Of a stretch of 64,000 nt of DNA, positions 12,051 to 23,625 are shown piece after piece. The stretch comes from Chlamydomonas reinhardtii. Its lineage: Eukaryota; Chlorophyta; Chlorophyceae; Chlamydomonadales; Chlamydomonadaceae. The stretch is taken from assembly GCF_000002595.2 (NCBI RefSeq), contig NC_057015.1, positions 2,738,952 to 2,802,951 of the forward strand, given 5' to 3'. Position 1 is the stretch's first letter. Every line of letters begins with the position of its first letter. A program made the translations under genes and the position numbers. Below the pieces are notes generated by a model, which saw only the letters and a list, made by a program, of their open reading frames with translations, searched no databases and was not told the origin of the DNA.

Positions 12051-13156
12051 CACATGAATACCGTCCGCCTTCCGGTCGTCTGTAACTGCTGCAAAAGCAT
12101 TCCGCCATCTCCATATGCGCTGCCATGCCCGGTGCATGCAAACTCCTATGCACTTCAGGCCCAGCACATCCCACATACGCCACACGGCACGTCTTGCCCC
12201 TGGCCACTAAAAACGTCTATCTAGCTAGGCCTCAAACCGAGCGGTTCTAACCCTGAGCGGTCCGCATTTCGCTCTCAAAACATGAGAGACTTTCGTTCGC
12301 TTCACCCCCCGCGTCCATCTCCACGCACGTACGCCACGCAGCTAAGCAAACCACTCCTGGTCCAGGCACATCCCCCGCATCAGCCCGCACCGTGCGTGCA
12401 CGGTTACTTATCGTCTCCCTGCCAAGCAGGATCGGGGTGTGGCAATTTGCAAACCCAATCCAAACACAGGCAGCAAACTTTTGAAATGTCAAGACACGTA
12501 ACGAAAAAAGAAATGGCGGTGCGGCACTCGTGGCCGGTCTTCTCAGCACGATCAACCGCCTTATGTCTCTCCTGATAAACGAAGCAAGCAACCTGCCTGG
12601 GGCGTGAAACCCCTGCTATGAAACAGCGCAATCCGGCAAAACGGCAATCGCTCGGTCAGTCTCAATGACGCGCCACGGACACCTGCCATATGCATGGCCT
12701 TGCTAGTTGCAAGCTAGATGAGTGTCGAAGCTGGGCAGCCTACTATCATGGCTGTCTATCCACGCACAGCAGGCGGGGTGGACCCCTCAGAGACATCCGG
12801 CGCCTTCCTGCTAGTGTCCCACATTCGTACCGGTCGTATCACACGGCCAACCTACCGCGCTAGCTAAGGCGCTAAGAGTCTAAGACTAAGATTCCGGGTG
12901 TGCCAGTACATACCCGTTCGTGCTGCTACATGACAAGTAAGGTGGCACACTTGTCATTGGGTTCAACCACGCACCCGCTATCATACGATCAATCAATGTC
13001 GTGGGACCTCGTTGGTCCGAATCCACACAGCTGTATACCTGCTCTGCCACTCTACTGGCACTTTTGCGTGCCGCTGCTCGCTGGCCCGAACTACGTTTCC
13101 AGGCGTGTCTCACTGCATGTTGCCTCCCTAGCTGCAGGGTATCGTAGCTAGGCTAG

Positions 13157-14991
13157 CTAGTGCCGCCACTTGGGCACAGTCTCCATGTGCGACGCCTTCT
13201 CAACGGCGCCCACCTTGACACCAGTAGCCTCCTGCTGGTCCTGTCCCTGCTGCTGCCGCTGCGGCGCCGGCATGCCCTTGCTGCTCGGGTGGTCAGCGCG
13301 GAGGGACTCCAACTGCTGGCGCACGATGGTGCTGCCGCTGGCGGCGTAATGGCAGCCCCCGACCAGCTGGATGGGGGCGCCCGGCGCCTCGCAGCGGTGC
13401 CACTGGTAATTCAGTACCGTGTGCTTGATGTTAAAGCCAGGCGCCTCAGCAGTGGGGTTGTAAGGGCGGACCGGCAGGGCGGCCGACTCGGGGCGTGTGG
13501 CGGCAGCTATCGCCGCCAGGGCCTGGAAGGCGGCGGTCAGATGGCTTCGCGGCACGGGCGGGCGGGGGGTTGCGGGCGCGGATGCGGGACAGGGCCCCTC
13601 GACGGCGCTGGTGATGTACACGGCTGGGCCAGAGGTGGGCTCGGCCACTGGTGCCGGTGCGGGCACAGCCTCCTTGCTGAGGGCCGAGGCGATTTCCGTC
13701 TTGGTCTCGGCGGCAGCGGGCTCGTTGATGGCCTCAATCGCCTCGGCGGCGGGCTCGGGGCAGCATGCGGCGGTGGTCTCGATGACGGCGGCCCCAGTCA
13801 CCTCGGCGGCGGGCTCAGGGCAGCATGCGGCGGTGGTCTCGATGACGGTCTCAATGGCCTCGGCGGCGGGCTCGGGGCAGCATGCGATGGTCTCGATGAC
13901 GGCGGCCTCAATGGCCTCGGCGGCGGGCGCGGGGCAGCATGTGGCGGTGGTCTCGATGACGGCGGCCTCAGTCACCTCGGCGGCGGGCTCGGGGCAGCAT
14001 GCGGTGGTGGTCATGTTGACGACGGCCTCAATGGCCTCGGCGGCGGGCGCGGGGCAGCATGCGGCGGTGGTCTCGATGACGGCGGCCTCAGTCACCTCGG
14101 CGGCGGGCTCGGGGCAGCATGCGGCGGTGGTCATGTTGACGACGGCCTCAATGGCCTCGGCGGCGGGCGCGGGGCAGCATGCGGCGGTGGTCTCGATGGC
14201 GGCGGCCTCAGTCACCTCGGCGGCGGGCTCGGGGCAGCATGCGGCGGTGGTCTCAACGATGACGGCGGCCTCAATCGCCTCGGCGGCGGGCTCGGGGCAG
14301 CATGCGGCGGTGGTCTCAACGATGACGGCGGCCTCAATCGCCTCGGTGGTGGGCTCCGGGCAGCATGCGGTAGTCTCGTTGACGGCGGCCTCGTTGGCCT
14401 CGGCCGCAAGTGTCTGCTCGTCAACACTGGCGCCCCCCATGCTGCCTGCCTTGAGCGAGTTGCTGGTGTTGCTCCGCGAGAGCGCGGCGGGCGAGGAGGC
14501 GCCAGAGCCGCAGTCTGCAGGAGCGAGCGAGGTTGCAGTGCAGGAAGAAGGGATAACCGGCGGAAAGGGGGTTAGCACTTGAAGGCCACGCTAGTGCTAG
14601 GAGCCTCTGCTTGACTGCAATTTCACCGCCGTCTGAGGTCCTAGACAGCATGCAAGCACGCTGAGCAGCCGCAATCGCCCAGTCGCTCACCCGATGGCGT
14701 TGACGCGCCTGGGGCGGTCATGCCAGAGATGCCAGGCATGCCCAGTGTTGACGATGTGACGCAGGCCTCGCAGGACGCGAGCTCCTGCGGCTCCTTCACA
14801 GCGCGCAGCGCAGTGCGGTACCGAGCCACTATGCGCGCCTTTGACCGCTCCAGCACCGCCCGCATGATGGAGACGTCGAGGCGCAGGGTCGCCGGCACCT
14901 CGGAAAGCGCCGCATTCGACAGAGCAAATCGCTGAAGAGCTCTCAGCTTTCGCTCGGCGTAGGGAGGAAGCATCTTGCTCTGGTTTGCCAT
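13157..14991 (-). CDS. Unknown protein with 20-residue CCP repeats, copy A
   Basis: Two exons, 14991..14691 (100 codons plus one base) and 14514..13157, join in frame into 552 residues. The intron of 176 bases has GTGAGC and CTGCAG borders. Exon 1 gives a basic helical N-terminus starting MANQSKMLPPYAERKLR. Exon 2 opens with a Ser-rich linker, then 11 degenerate units of about 20 residues built on ETTAACCPEPAAEVTEAAV. A more varied C-terminus follows, with SHLTAAFQALAAIAAATR and HTVLNYQWHRCEAPGAPIQL. No family is recognised and no transmembrane segment is seen. A long open frame on the opposite strand is a by-product of the repeats. I prefer the spliced minus-strand model because copy B keeps the same start, splice sites and frame. 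Whether it is a real host gene or part of an element is open. Confidence 0.6.
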
Positions 14992-15810
14992 TTGTGTTAT
15001 CGCGGTCGTGCAGTCAACGATTGAACGGCGTAAACACTTGTTGTTTGCTAAGACAAGTTGCTATACCTAAATAACTATTTAAGGAATCTCGAATGAATGA
15101 TTGAAAGTGAAATAGCAACAGGAGTCAGGGACCGCTACTTCCGGGTCAGCGAGTTGAAGCGATCGGTACGGCGCGTTGTGGGCTCGGTGCTTTCTGGCCA
15201 TGTGCGCCTGTATAGCCTTCAGACAAACACTGGTAATTAAGCCTATGTTTGGTTGCTCTCGTTAAACTCGCTGGCGTGCCCTCTGGGGCTGGTCTTGCGT
15301 GGCGGGCGCTTTCCACGGCAGGGCGGGCGAAGGCCCCTGTGACTTCACCCAGTACCGTTTCTTTTCTGGTCCGTGGTATCTGATGGGAGTGCGTCTAATA
15401 GCGCACTTCATTTCATATGCAGCTGTTCAATGCGCGTTTAGCGGGCGGGAGCCGACGGCAGTTCTACACGTCAGCGAGGTGACATCCTACCGCGCGCTGC
15501 GGTTCGTAGGGCGAGGCGGTTTTGTGGCTCCCGCCCCGCCGGGTGCTGTCCGACCGTAATGACATGCAATACAAGGCCCAGGTATGGCTGGGAAGGTCGC
15601 TGGGGCGGAGCCCAGGCCAAGGAGACTTGCCGTGTGTGGGTGGATGGGCGGAGGGTACCGTAGATGCAATTGCATGGCGATGCCACGTTTCATGCCTTGT
15701 CCAACCCGAACGAGGCATCCAGCCATTTGCAAGGGTATAGCAACGTTACCGCCCAGTATCTAGTCTTTGCTGGCTTGCTGCAGCTGCACGCCCCGCTCCC
15801 GCCCTGTCCC

Positions 15811-16370
15811 GGCCGCGCACTGCTGTGGCATCACTAACAGTCACTAACCAACGTTAGTTCATGCAGGATTGCGGGGGGTGGCTCAAGCGTTGCTGAAGAC
15901 GTCTTAAAATTAGTAGAGAATTTGAGCGCCTCTTCCCAGCGACACCACACCGCGTACGCTCTTGGGTCGTGCCACCAGCTCAGCCCAAGGCTCAGCCACC
16001 GGTGCTAGCCGCGTGCGACGACCAGGCGCAATACACCATCCACATCCGCCGCACCCCCACATCCGGCTCTGCATCGCGAGTGTGGCGTTGCGGTGTGTCT
16101 ATGTGGTGCTATCGCCTGGCCGGGCGCCCGGAGCGTGAGGAATGCGCATCAGCAAACTTCCAGCCAGCCAGCAACTTGTCGGTACAGTAACTCCGGCGTT
16201 CGACCAGCCATGCACTTCTGCTCTGCCACTGCAAACTGTTTGCCGTCTGCTTGAGGGTATGGGCATCAGCTGCACCCTACGGGACCTCGCCAACCTGCCT
16301 TGAACCCTGTCCCATCACACATCCACATCCGCCGCCAGCCCTCGCCACCCGACTCCCAAATCCTCCCTCA
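15811..16370 (-). other. Non-coding stretch between duplicated unit A and the TWINKLE gene
   Basis: Presumably the 3' UTR of the minus-strand primase-helicase gene. Short frames show no codon character. I found no TTACA (minus-strand TGTAA) in it. Confidence 0.45.
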
Positions 16371-18022
16371 TCACGCATCTGGGAAGTTTGGGTCCAAGAA
16401 TCGGCACTGCTCCTTGGAGTAATTCAGCACGTAGTCACCCTGCGCCCCGCTGGTCTTATTGCGCGCCTTGACCACCTTGATCAGCGTTTCGGTCTCACTA
16501 AACGTTAGCGCCACGGGCTTGCGTTTTAGCCGCTCCAGCTTGGACTGCAGCTCGGCGCTGCTGGCCGCAGCTGCCTGGTACTTCTTCAACGCCGCATCCA
16601 TGGCAACACGCGTGTACCTGCGCCGGGAAGAGCAGCATGCGGAGCGTTTGGGGGCGCAAAGGTATCACGGTAGGGAGGTTAATTGACCTGCACGGGACTA
16701 GTTGCACGTGGGCGCCGGTACTCGCAAGCCGACTTTGTTGCCGAGCTGCTCGTACACGCTGCCTCTCCGCCCGCTCCCCACCTGTCTTCTTAGTTCTCAC
16801 CCCTGCTCCCCATACCCCGTCCTCAGCCCCTGCCCCAACCCCTGGCCCCCTCCTCCGCTCGTAAATCATACCCTCCCACCACCGGGCCCGCGCCCTTGGA
16901 CGCCCACACACCTGTGCACCACCACGCCCATGTCTGCCTTGTTGTACCAGTGCGCGCTGCCGCTGATGTCGTACATGGAGGGCGGCGAGCCGTCCCACTC
17001 CTCGAAAGACTTGGGGTGCGCCACCAGCCACACGTGCACCATGTGCCGCTGCGCCCAGCGCTTCACCTGCAGCAACAGCAACAACAACAAAAACCACAGC
17101 CCCCACCCGCGGCCGGGCCCCCGGTGAACTTTTGCACGTGTTGGGCACCGTACGCAAGCAACGGCTCCCGTCGCCCACCATTTTACAATCCCACAACCCT
17201 GACACGTACGGTAAAGCCAGCACAGCAGCTGCCTCATGCCCCACACGCCAAGGGCTGGTGCACGCGCCCGCTCGCCCGCACCTTGCTGAGCATGGCGCTG
17301 ATGTACTCGGTCTCCGACTGCGAGCCGCGCTGCTGCTCCAATTCGTTGTAGGGGTCAATTACGAGACCACGGATGCCGTGCCTGTGTATGTTCGGAGTTC
17401 GAGCTCGGTGCGTCAAGCGCAGACACGCGCATACCGCCTTAAAAAAAAGCGCACTCGTCACAAATGGCTCATCGCCCCACCCCAGCACGTGTGACGAAGG
17501 CGCACCCGACAAGGCAAACATGAACCATGAAGCCGCTCACTCCAAGCCCCACAATCCAAGCCCCGCGCACTCCGCACCTGTACACCGCCTGCGTGGCCTT
17601 CCCCAGCACCCAGTCGATGGTGCACGGCTGCCGCGACTCCTCAAGCCACGCCGCCGCGCGCTCCGCCGCCTCCAGCTCCTCCAGCGTCGGTTGCGCCCCC
17701 GCCCCCGCCCCACCTCCAGGTGCGCCCAACCCCGGGCCCAGGCGCAGCCCCTCCGCTAGGCGCAGCTGCTCGGGCGTGGGCGCTGCGGAGCCCTCGTCCG
17801 CCATGTCTGGGTGGCGTATGAGGAAGAAGTGGGTGTTGACCCAGTCCAGCGCGGTGTGGAACTGGTCCGGAGTCATGTTCTGACGCCCGTCGGGTGTGAA
17901 CATGCTGGTGCCTGTCGGAGGCGAGGCGGGGGCGGACGTGTGTTAGGTAAAAGGGGGGGCTTGCAAATACCAGCCCAAACTAAAGCAGACCAAGCTAAAC
18001 TAGCGGAGCACAGGCAGAGGGG

Positions 18023-18058
<36 letters not shown>

Positions 18059-21000
18059 AGGGAGGCCGGCTTGTGTGCGATTGTGCGGGCAGCTTAGCGC
18101 GTTCTCCTGTGCGCTGCCGGCGCTCCAAAAGGCACACGTCTGCACTGCCTCGTACACACCCGCCCCCGTGCCGCACTCACGTGCCGCCAGCTCTATGAGG
18201 TTCTGGCCGTGCTTGACGACGCTCTTCTCAAAGGACGCGAAGCCCACCCGCCACTCGTGCACGTTGGCCAGCTGCACCGCCAGCGCATCCAGCCAGTGCG
18301 ACTTGCCGCTGTTGGGCACACCTGCGGCGGGTCTCACACGTGGGGCGTGTCACAGGGGTTTCAGCACGCGCGGTCGGTCCGCACACATGCAGGAGCAGTG
18401 CGCCGCTCCGGCCTTGGCCAGCCCTGCCCTGCACCCTGCCCCGCACCCTGCCCCGCACCCACCCGTCACAATGGTGAGCTCTCCGGGCGTGACGCGATAC
18501 ACCTCATCCAGACCCGGCCACCCCGTGGACACCGCCGCCGCCGTCGCCTCCTTGCCGTACCAGTGCCGGATGATCTGCAGCGCACAAGAGCGTGCGGGCC
18601 CGCAGCGTCCGTCAGCGCAGCGGCATCATACTGGACACATTTAAACCAAGGGACACACAGCCGGTGTGCCCAAACCCGGCCCCCCAGGGCGCCATAACCA
18701 GCACAGGTCATATCGCACGTCATTGCCTCAGCAACCCTGTCGCCCTCGTGTCTCTGGTCTCCTACTGGGAATGGTAGAACCGACCCCCCTCGCTAGCCTC
18801 CCGGCCCCTCACCTCGTCCCACAGGCCGCCCACGTGCATCAGCCCCTTCACCGGGTACGGCCGCGCGCCCTGCTCCACCAGCCACGTCAGCGCCTCCGGG
18901 CCGTCGCGCTGCAGCACGTCCGCCGCGCACACACGGATGGGGCCACCCGGCTCCGCCGCCGCCGGTGCCGGCGGCACCACCGCAACAAGGGCGCCGCCGC
19001 CGGCCCCTGCTTCCATCCCTGCATTTGCGCCGCCTCCATCTTGCTGGTACTGCTGCTGGTACTGCTGCTGGTACTGCTGGTGGTACTGCTGGTGGTACTG
19101 CTGCTGGTACCGCTGGTGCGGCTGCTGGTACTGCTGCTCGTACTGCTGATAGTACTGCTGCTGGTCGTGTGTGTACGGGTCGTACCCGCTGTACTGCGCC
19201 TGGTGCTGCTCGCCCCCAGCCCACGCCGCCTCTTCCTGCCTCCCCTCCCACGCCGCCGCCGCCTCCATCCCCATCGGCTCGTAGCCCCACGCCTCCCGCT
19301 CCGCCTCCTCCTGCTCCGCCCGAAGGTACTCTGGCACCTCCTCATAGATCTCATGCGCCACTGCGCCCCAGCCGCCCCCACCCGCTGCCGCCGCCGCCGC
19401 CGCCTGCGCCGCCGCCGCCTGGCGCTGCAGCAGCTCGCGGCTCAGCGGTGGCAGCTCCAGCTGTGTGGCGGGCCAGCGCAACACCAAACAGCGCTCGCGG
19501 ACCAGACCGTTGGCCAGCTCCTGCGGGCGTTCGAAGGACCAACATGACCTCCTCATCTGTGCCCCAAGGCATCGCGGGGGCTTCACATTGGCTGTGGCGG
19601 GGCTAACAGGTTTTAATCAGGGAAGCTCATGCCAGCACCTCAAGCGCCGCTGCTCGTCCTCATTAGTCAGGCCGCACCTCTGCCAGCATGCGCGACGCGG
19701 CGTCCTCCTTGAGCGCCAGCGTCACCCGCACCTCGCCGCCCACCACACCCGGCTCCGGGCTCAGCACCTGCGGCACAGGCGGAAAGCGTGTTGCGCGGGG
19801 AGCGGCAGGAGCCAGCGGAAGATGCGCCTGTGATTGAGCTCTGTGATGCAATGCAGCCTACGCTGCACGTACCCGCTGCCCAGGCCTGCCTCACACACCA
19901 TGCCCTCTGACTAGCCTTAATTCCCGCCTGGCCTAAAGCAACAGCCGGCGCGACGTCCCTGCCCCGCCCTGACACCTACCTCCCGGCTGTTGAACATGTA
20001 GCTCAGCACGGCGTCACTCATGCCCACGACTTCGGCCGCCGCCGCAGACGTGCCTCTCCCGCGCCGCCGGCCGCCGCGCCTGGCGGCCCCTCCGGCCGCC
20101 GCCGCCGCGGCCGCTGCTGCCGCCGCCGCGGCCTCGTCCGCCGCCTCCGCCTCCCGCAACGCCTCAGTGTAGTCATGGAAGGCCACCACCGCCCGAGGCG
20201 GCAGGCTGAGCACGTTGGGCACTCCCGCCTGTGCGACATGACAACAGGCCGCAGCCAACATTTGATTATCAGGACAGTGTAAGGACTACGTTTTCTGCTA
20301 GCTTAGCATTTGAACATGACGTGTTACCGTAGTATGCCCGCGCCCCACTGCCTTTGCAATGCGACCGAGACCAGTACCCCGCCCAGCCGTAGCCGTAGCC
20401 GCGCGCACCACGTGCATCATGCGCCTTCCAGGCCAGCATCCTCCCACACCTCCCACCACACACTCCCGCTCACACGCTCCCTCCACCCACCTCCATGAGT
20501 GCCAGCCGCTCCAGCTCGTCCTCCACTAGCACCAGGTCCCGGTACCGCGGGTGCAGCTCCGCCACAGCAGCCGCGTCCACACCGGCAACACCCGTCGGCA
20601 CCGCTCCCGCGCCAGCAGCCATCACGAAATTGCGGGGGTCGCCGGCGCCAGCAGCGGCGAAGGTGCCGTAGGCGTACGGCGCAGGCGCGCCCAGGGGAGG
20701 TGCCGACGCGGCTTGCGGCGCCATGCCCGGCGGCAAAGTAGCAGCCCGGTCTGGACCATCGGTGTCCTCGTCCTTCTCCTCTTCCTGTCCCTCCTCCGCT
20801 TCCTCTTCTTCGTCCTCGGCTTCCTGCGCCTCCCACCCATTGCGCTCATACTCGTCCTCTTCCTCCTCCTCGTCCAGGTCAGACCACTCATACTCGTCCT
20901 CCTCCGCCTCCTCCACCGCCTCCGCCTCGTCCTCATCATTGAACCTGCCGCGCCACTGCCCCTCCTCCGTCCCCTCCTCCTCCCCGCCTGACACCAGCTC

Positions 21001-23625
21001 CACCACCTCATCGCCCATGTCCCGCACCGCCTCCCGGTCCTGACTGGGGTCGTGCGCATCGCCGTACATCGCGACCACGTCATCTCCCCCCTGGTCTCCC
21101 TCGTCCAGCACCTCCCCGCCCCCCTCCGCCGCGGCCCCGCCGAACTGGTCTTCCACGCCAGTGCTGCCGCTACCGGTGCCGGCGGGGCCTTCCCCGGACG
21201 GGTACAGCGACGCTGCCGTCTGGCCGCCGCCGCCGCCGCCGCCGCCGCCGCTGTCCGGCCCCGCGACCAGCTGCCAGGCAGCGGCTGCCGCCGCGGCAGC
21301 GGGGTCCAGGGGGTCCAGGGGAGCCTGCACGGGCGGCGGCGCTCCAACCAGCCGCTCGAGCCCCGGCACCCCCGCTGCCGGCGCAGCCGCAGACCCCGCA
21401 CCCCCAGTGAATGCGCCGCCGGCACCTGATGCTTGCACCCCAGCCCCCGCCGCCGCCGCTGCAGCTGCCTGCCGCGGCCGGGCCATGGGAGGCCGCCGCG
21501 CCGCCGTCAGCTTCTCCCGGTGCCGCTGCAGCTGCGGCGCGAAGGCCACGTCGTCCAGCCCCCACATGTAGCGCTGCGCGCCCACCACCTGCCATCGCAG
21601 CCCCGGCATGCTGGCGAGCAGCTCCGGATCCGGCTGCTCAGGTGCGGCTGAGGGCGGGGGCCGGGGCGAGGGCCCTTCGCCTTCGCCTTCGTGCTCGCCG
21701 TCGCCCTTCTCCCCCTCGTCCATGGCACGTGGCCCGGCAGTGAGGCCTGCATGTCCGTTGGAAGGATGCGGTATGAGTGCAGCATGGGGTACAACGGCAT
21801 GATGAGGTAAAGGCATGCCACCTGAAACTTTCCATACAAGCTTTGAGCCCGAGCGTCCGCACGTACGCTCAACCCGTACGCATCAGCAGGTCAAGCGAAG
21901 CCACTCACAGTAGTTGTGGATGTCGTGGAAGGTGGCGTTCACCACCACGCCGCGAAGTGTGTAGGGGTACACCACCACACGCGGCAGGCTCACGCCGGGC
22001 AGCGTGGGGTGCGGCACGTCGCGCGCCTGGTACACGCCCGCCGCCCGCAGCGTGGCGGGGCTGATGCCGCGCGCCGCGAAGTAGGCCAGAGCGTCTGCGA
22101 GTGGTTGTAAGGTTGCAGCAAGGTTTTGCCACCGACCATCATCGTGTGCAGTGCCCGCCAGGAGGAGCAGAACTAGCAAGGATACGGTTATGTTGAAGTC
22201 TGCGCGTGCGCCGAATGCCACCTTGCCGCATGATGCCACGCGTACACTGCGCTGTAGTGCTTCCTGCTGGCACGCTTTTCCTACCAGCTCCTGGCCTGAC
22301 AGCGAAATGCCTGGACACACAGCCGCGCCGCCCCCACCTGCATCCAGCCACTCGTTTGCCTCCGGCTGCAGCTCCTGCCGCGACGGCGCCGGCACCACCT
22401 CTGGCAGCGCCCCACCCTCGGCGTCGGCACGCGCCAACTTGCGCGTGACGCCCTCCGCCCACACCTTGTCACTCGCCGCGCACTTGTTCGCGCGGAAGCA
22501 GCGGTACCACACGAACTTGTAGTCTGGGGGCGTGGCAGGCGGCGCAGTGGGCAAGCCGTCAAAACCGACATGACATTTTGTTACACCGCAAGTCCCCAAC
22601 GGTGTTAGCACCCATGCAATTCGTGCTTCTCCCCCATTACTCAGCTTGCAGCCGCAGCCCCCGGCCCCCAATGCGCGCCACCAGCCCGGGCGCCCTACAT
22701 GGAAGCGAGTCCCCCGCCACGCCACGCGTCATCCCCCTCCCGGCATCCCCCCACCCGGCATCCACTCCCCGCACGCACCCTCTGCCACCATCATGGAGAA
22801 TGTGTTGGGGTCGTGGCCGCCCTCGCCGCCACCGCACACGGGGCAGGTGCGGTACAGGAACACGCCCGGGCTGGACGCCACTTCCTCCGGCAGGTCCACG
22901 CCCGCCTCTGCCAGCTGCGACCGCAGAGACGCCAGCCGCCGCTCCAGCTCCGCCGCCGATGGCGCATACGACTTGCCGCTGCTGCTGCCGCTGCTGTCAC
23001 TGCTGGTGTTGCGATTGTTGCTGGGGCTGTTGCGTGGGAGCTGGGAGGAGCCTGGGGCGGCCCCGTGCGCTGCCGCGGCAGAGCCATCCGGCCCTGCTGC
23101 TGCTCCCCGCCATTTACCCCCTCCCGCTGTTGCTGCTGCTGCGACCACTACCAAGCGGCCGCCGCGACGTCCGGCGCCACCGATCCGGTTGCGTTCAGCC
23201 GGCACGGGCGCCGGAAAGCTGGTGACAGCGCCGCAGCCATCCACATGGCCGCGAGCCGTCATGTGCGGCAGGAGCGCGCCGAAGCGCCACCCTGCCCGTG
23301 CAACAGGGGAGGCGCCGCTTGCTGCTAGCGGTCCTCCGCAGCGCCCCAAGCCCGGCGGCGCATGGGCGCCGTTGGACCGGGCCACTGCGGCGACGGCGGC
23401 GGCCAGGGCGGCGCGAGCATGGGACCGTGGTGCCGCCGTGGCACACGGGGGCGGCTTGGTGGCCGCCGCGGGGCACAGCGTCTGAGGCAGGCGCTGTGGT
23501 TGTGGCGTGATGCTGGCCATTGGGCGGCTAGCCGTGGGCCTGCCGTGGCGCAGCCCTCGCGCCACAGGAGCCGCCGGGTAGCTGCATGAGGTGTGAATGC
23601 ACGCACTTGTGCAACGACATGCCAT
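16371..23625 (-). CDS. TWINKLE: Organellar primase-helicase, TWINKLE / T7 gp4 type, with large insertions
   Basis: Replicative DNA helicase of mitochondria and/or plastids. Thirteen exons join in frame into 1,536 residues, about twice the plant length: 23625..22779, 22523..22338, 22094..21909, 21746..20491, 20228..19980, 19767..19678, 19520..18813, 18574..18463, 18321..18181, 17911..17578, 17381..17282, 17066..16912, 16617..16371. An Ala/Arg-rich targeting region of about 230 residues comes first. A primase zinc ribbon follows, with Cys 261, 264, 291 and 297. The TOPRIM part is present but altered: VEDELE at 814-819 and LALKEDAAS at 925-933. The helicase motifs are intact: Walker A GVPNSGKS (1212-1219), Walker B LVIDPYNE, then VWLVAHPKSFEEW and YDISGSAHWYNKADMG. 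Insertions are an acidic/Gly/Ala region at about 478-803, poly-Ala in exon 5, and a Gln/Tyr tract at about 1044-1098. Family assignment is secure; exact exon 4 borders are slightly less so. Confidence 0.93.
17958..18006. repeat. Short dispersed intronic motif, copy 2
   Basis: Diverged copy of the motif at 7124-7172, with TTGCAAATACCAGCCCAAAC at its core and a CTAGCGG end. It lies in an intron of the TWINKLE gene, antisense to that gene. Confidence 0.55.
18025..18057. repeat. (GT)n microsatellite in TWINKLE intron
   Basis: About 15 GT units directly after the dispersed motif at 17958-18006. In copy 1 the motif is also in a GT-containing gene, but the tract there is in a different intron. Confidence 0.85.

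Larger units (their letters stand above)
11947..15810 (-). repeat. Duplicated unit, copy A (direct repeat of 41719-45146)
   Basis: About 3.86 kb that aligns along its whole length, in the same orientation, with 41719-45146. Long stretches are identical, for example around 12540-12720 versus 42240-42470. Copy A has about 72 extra bases near 12250-12325, four more coding repeats and about 130 extra bases near 15617-15745. The unit holds one complete minus-strand gene with its upstream region and a conserved TGTAA at its distal end (12046-12050). I found no convincing terminal inverted repeats or target-site duplication by eye. Both copies lie between a plus-strand gene and a minus-strand gene that converge on them. 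Confidence 0.85.

Noticed and set aside
13160-14575. Plus-strand open frames of 471 and 361 codons across the CCP repeat array
   Set aside because: They are mirror frames kept open by the 60-base repeat unit. They read as simple Gly/Leu/Asp or Ala/Ser repeats, have no splice-supported ends, and the minus-strand frame has the conserved start, intron and stop in both copies.
11947-15810. Duplicated unit as an LTR or other retroelement
   Set aside because: No long terminal repeats, no reverse transcriptase, integrase or capsid-like frame, and the internal gene keeps its intron.
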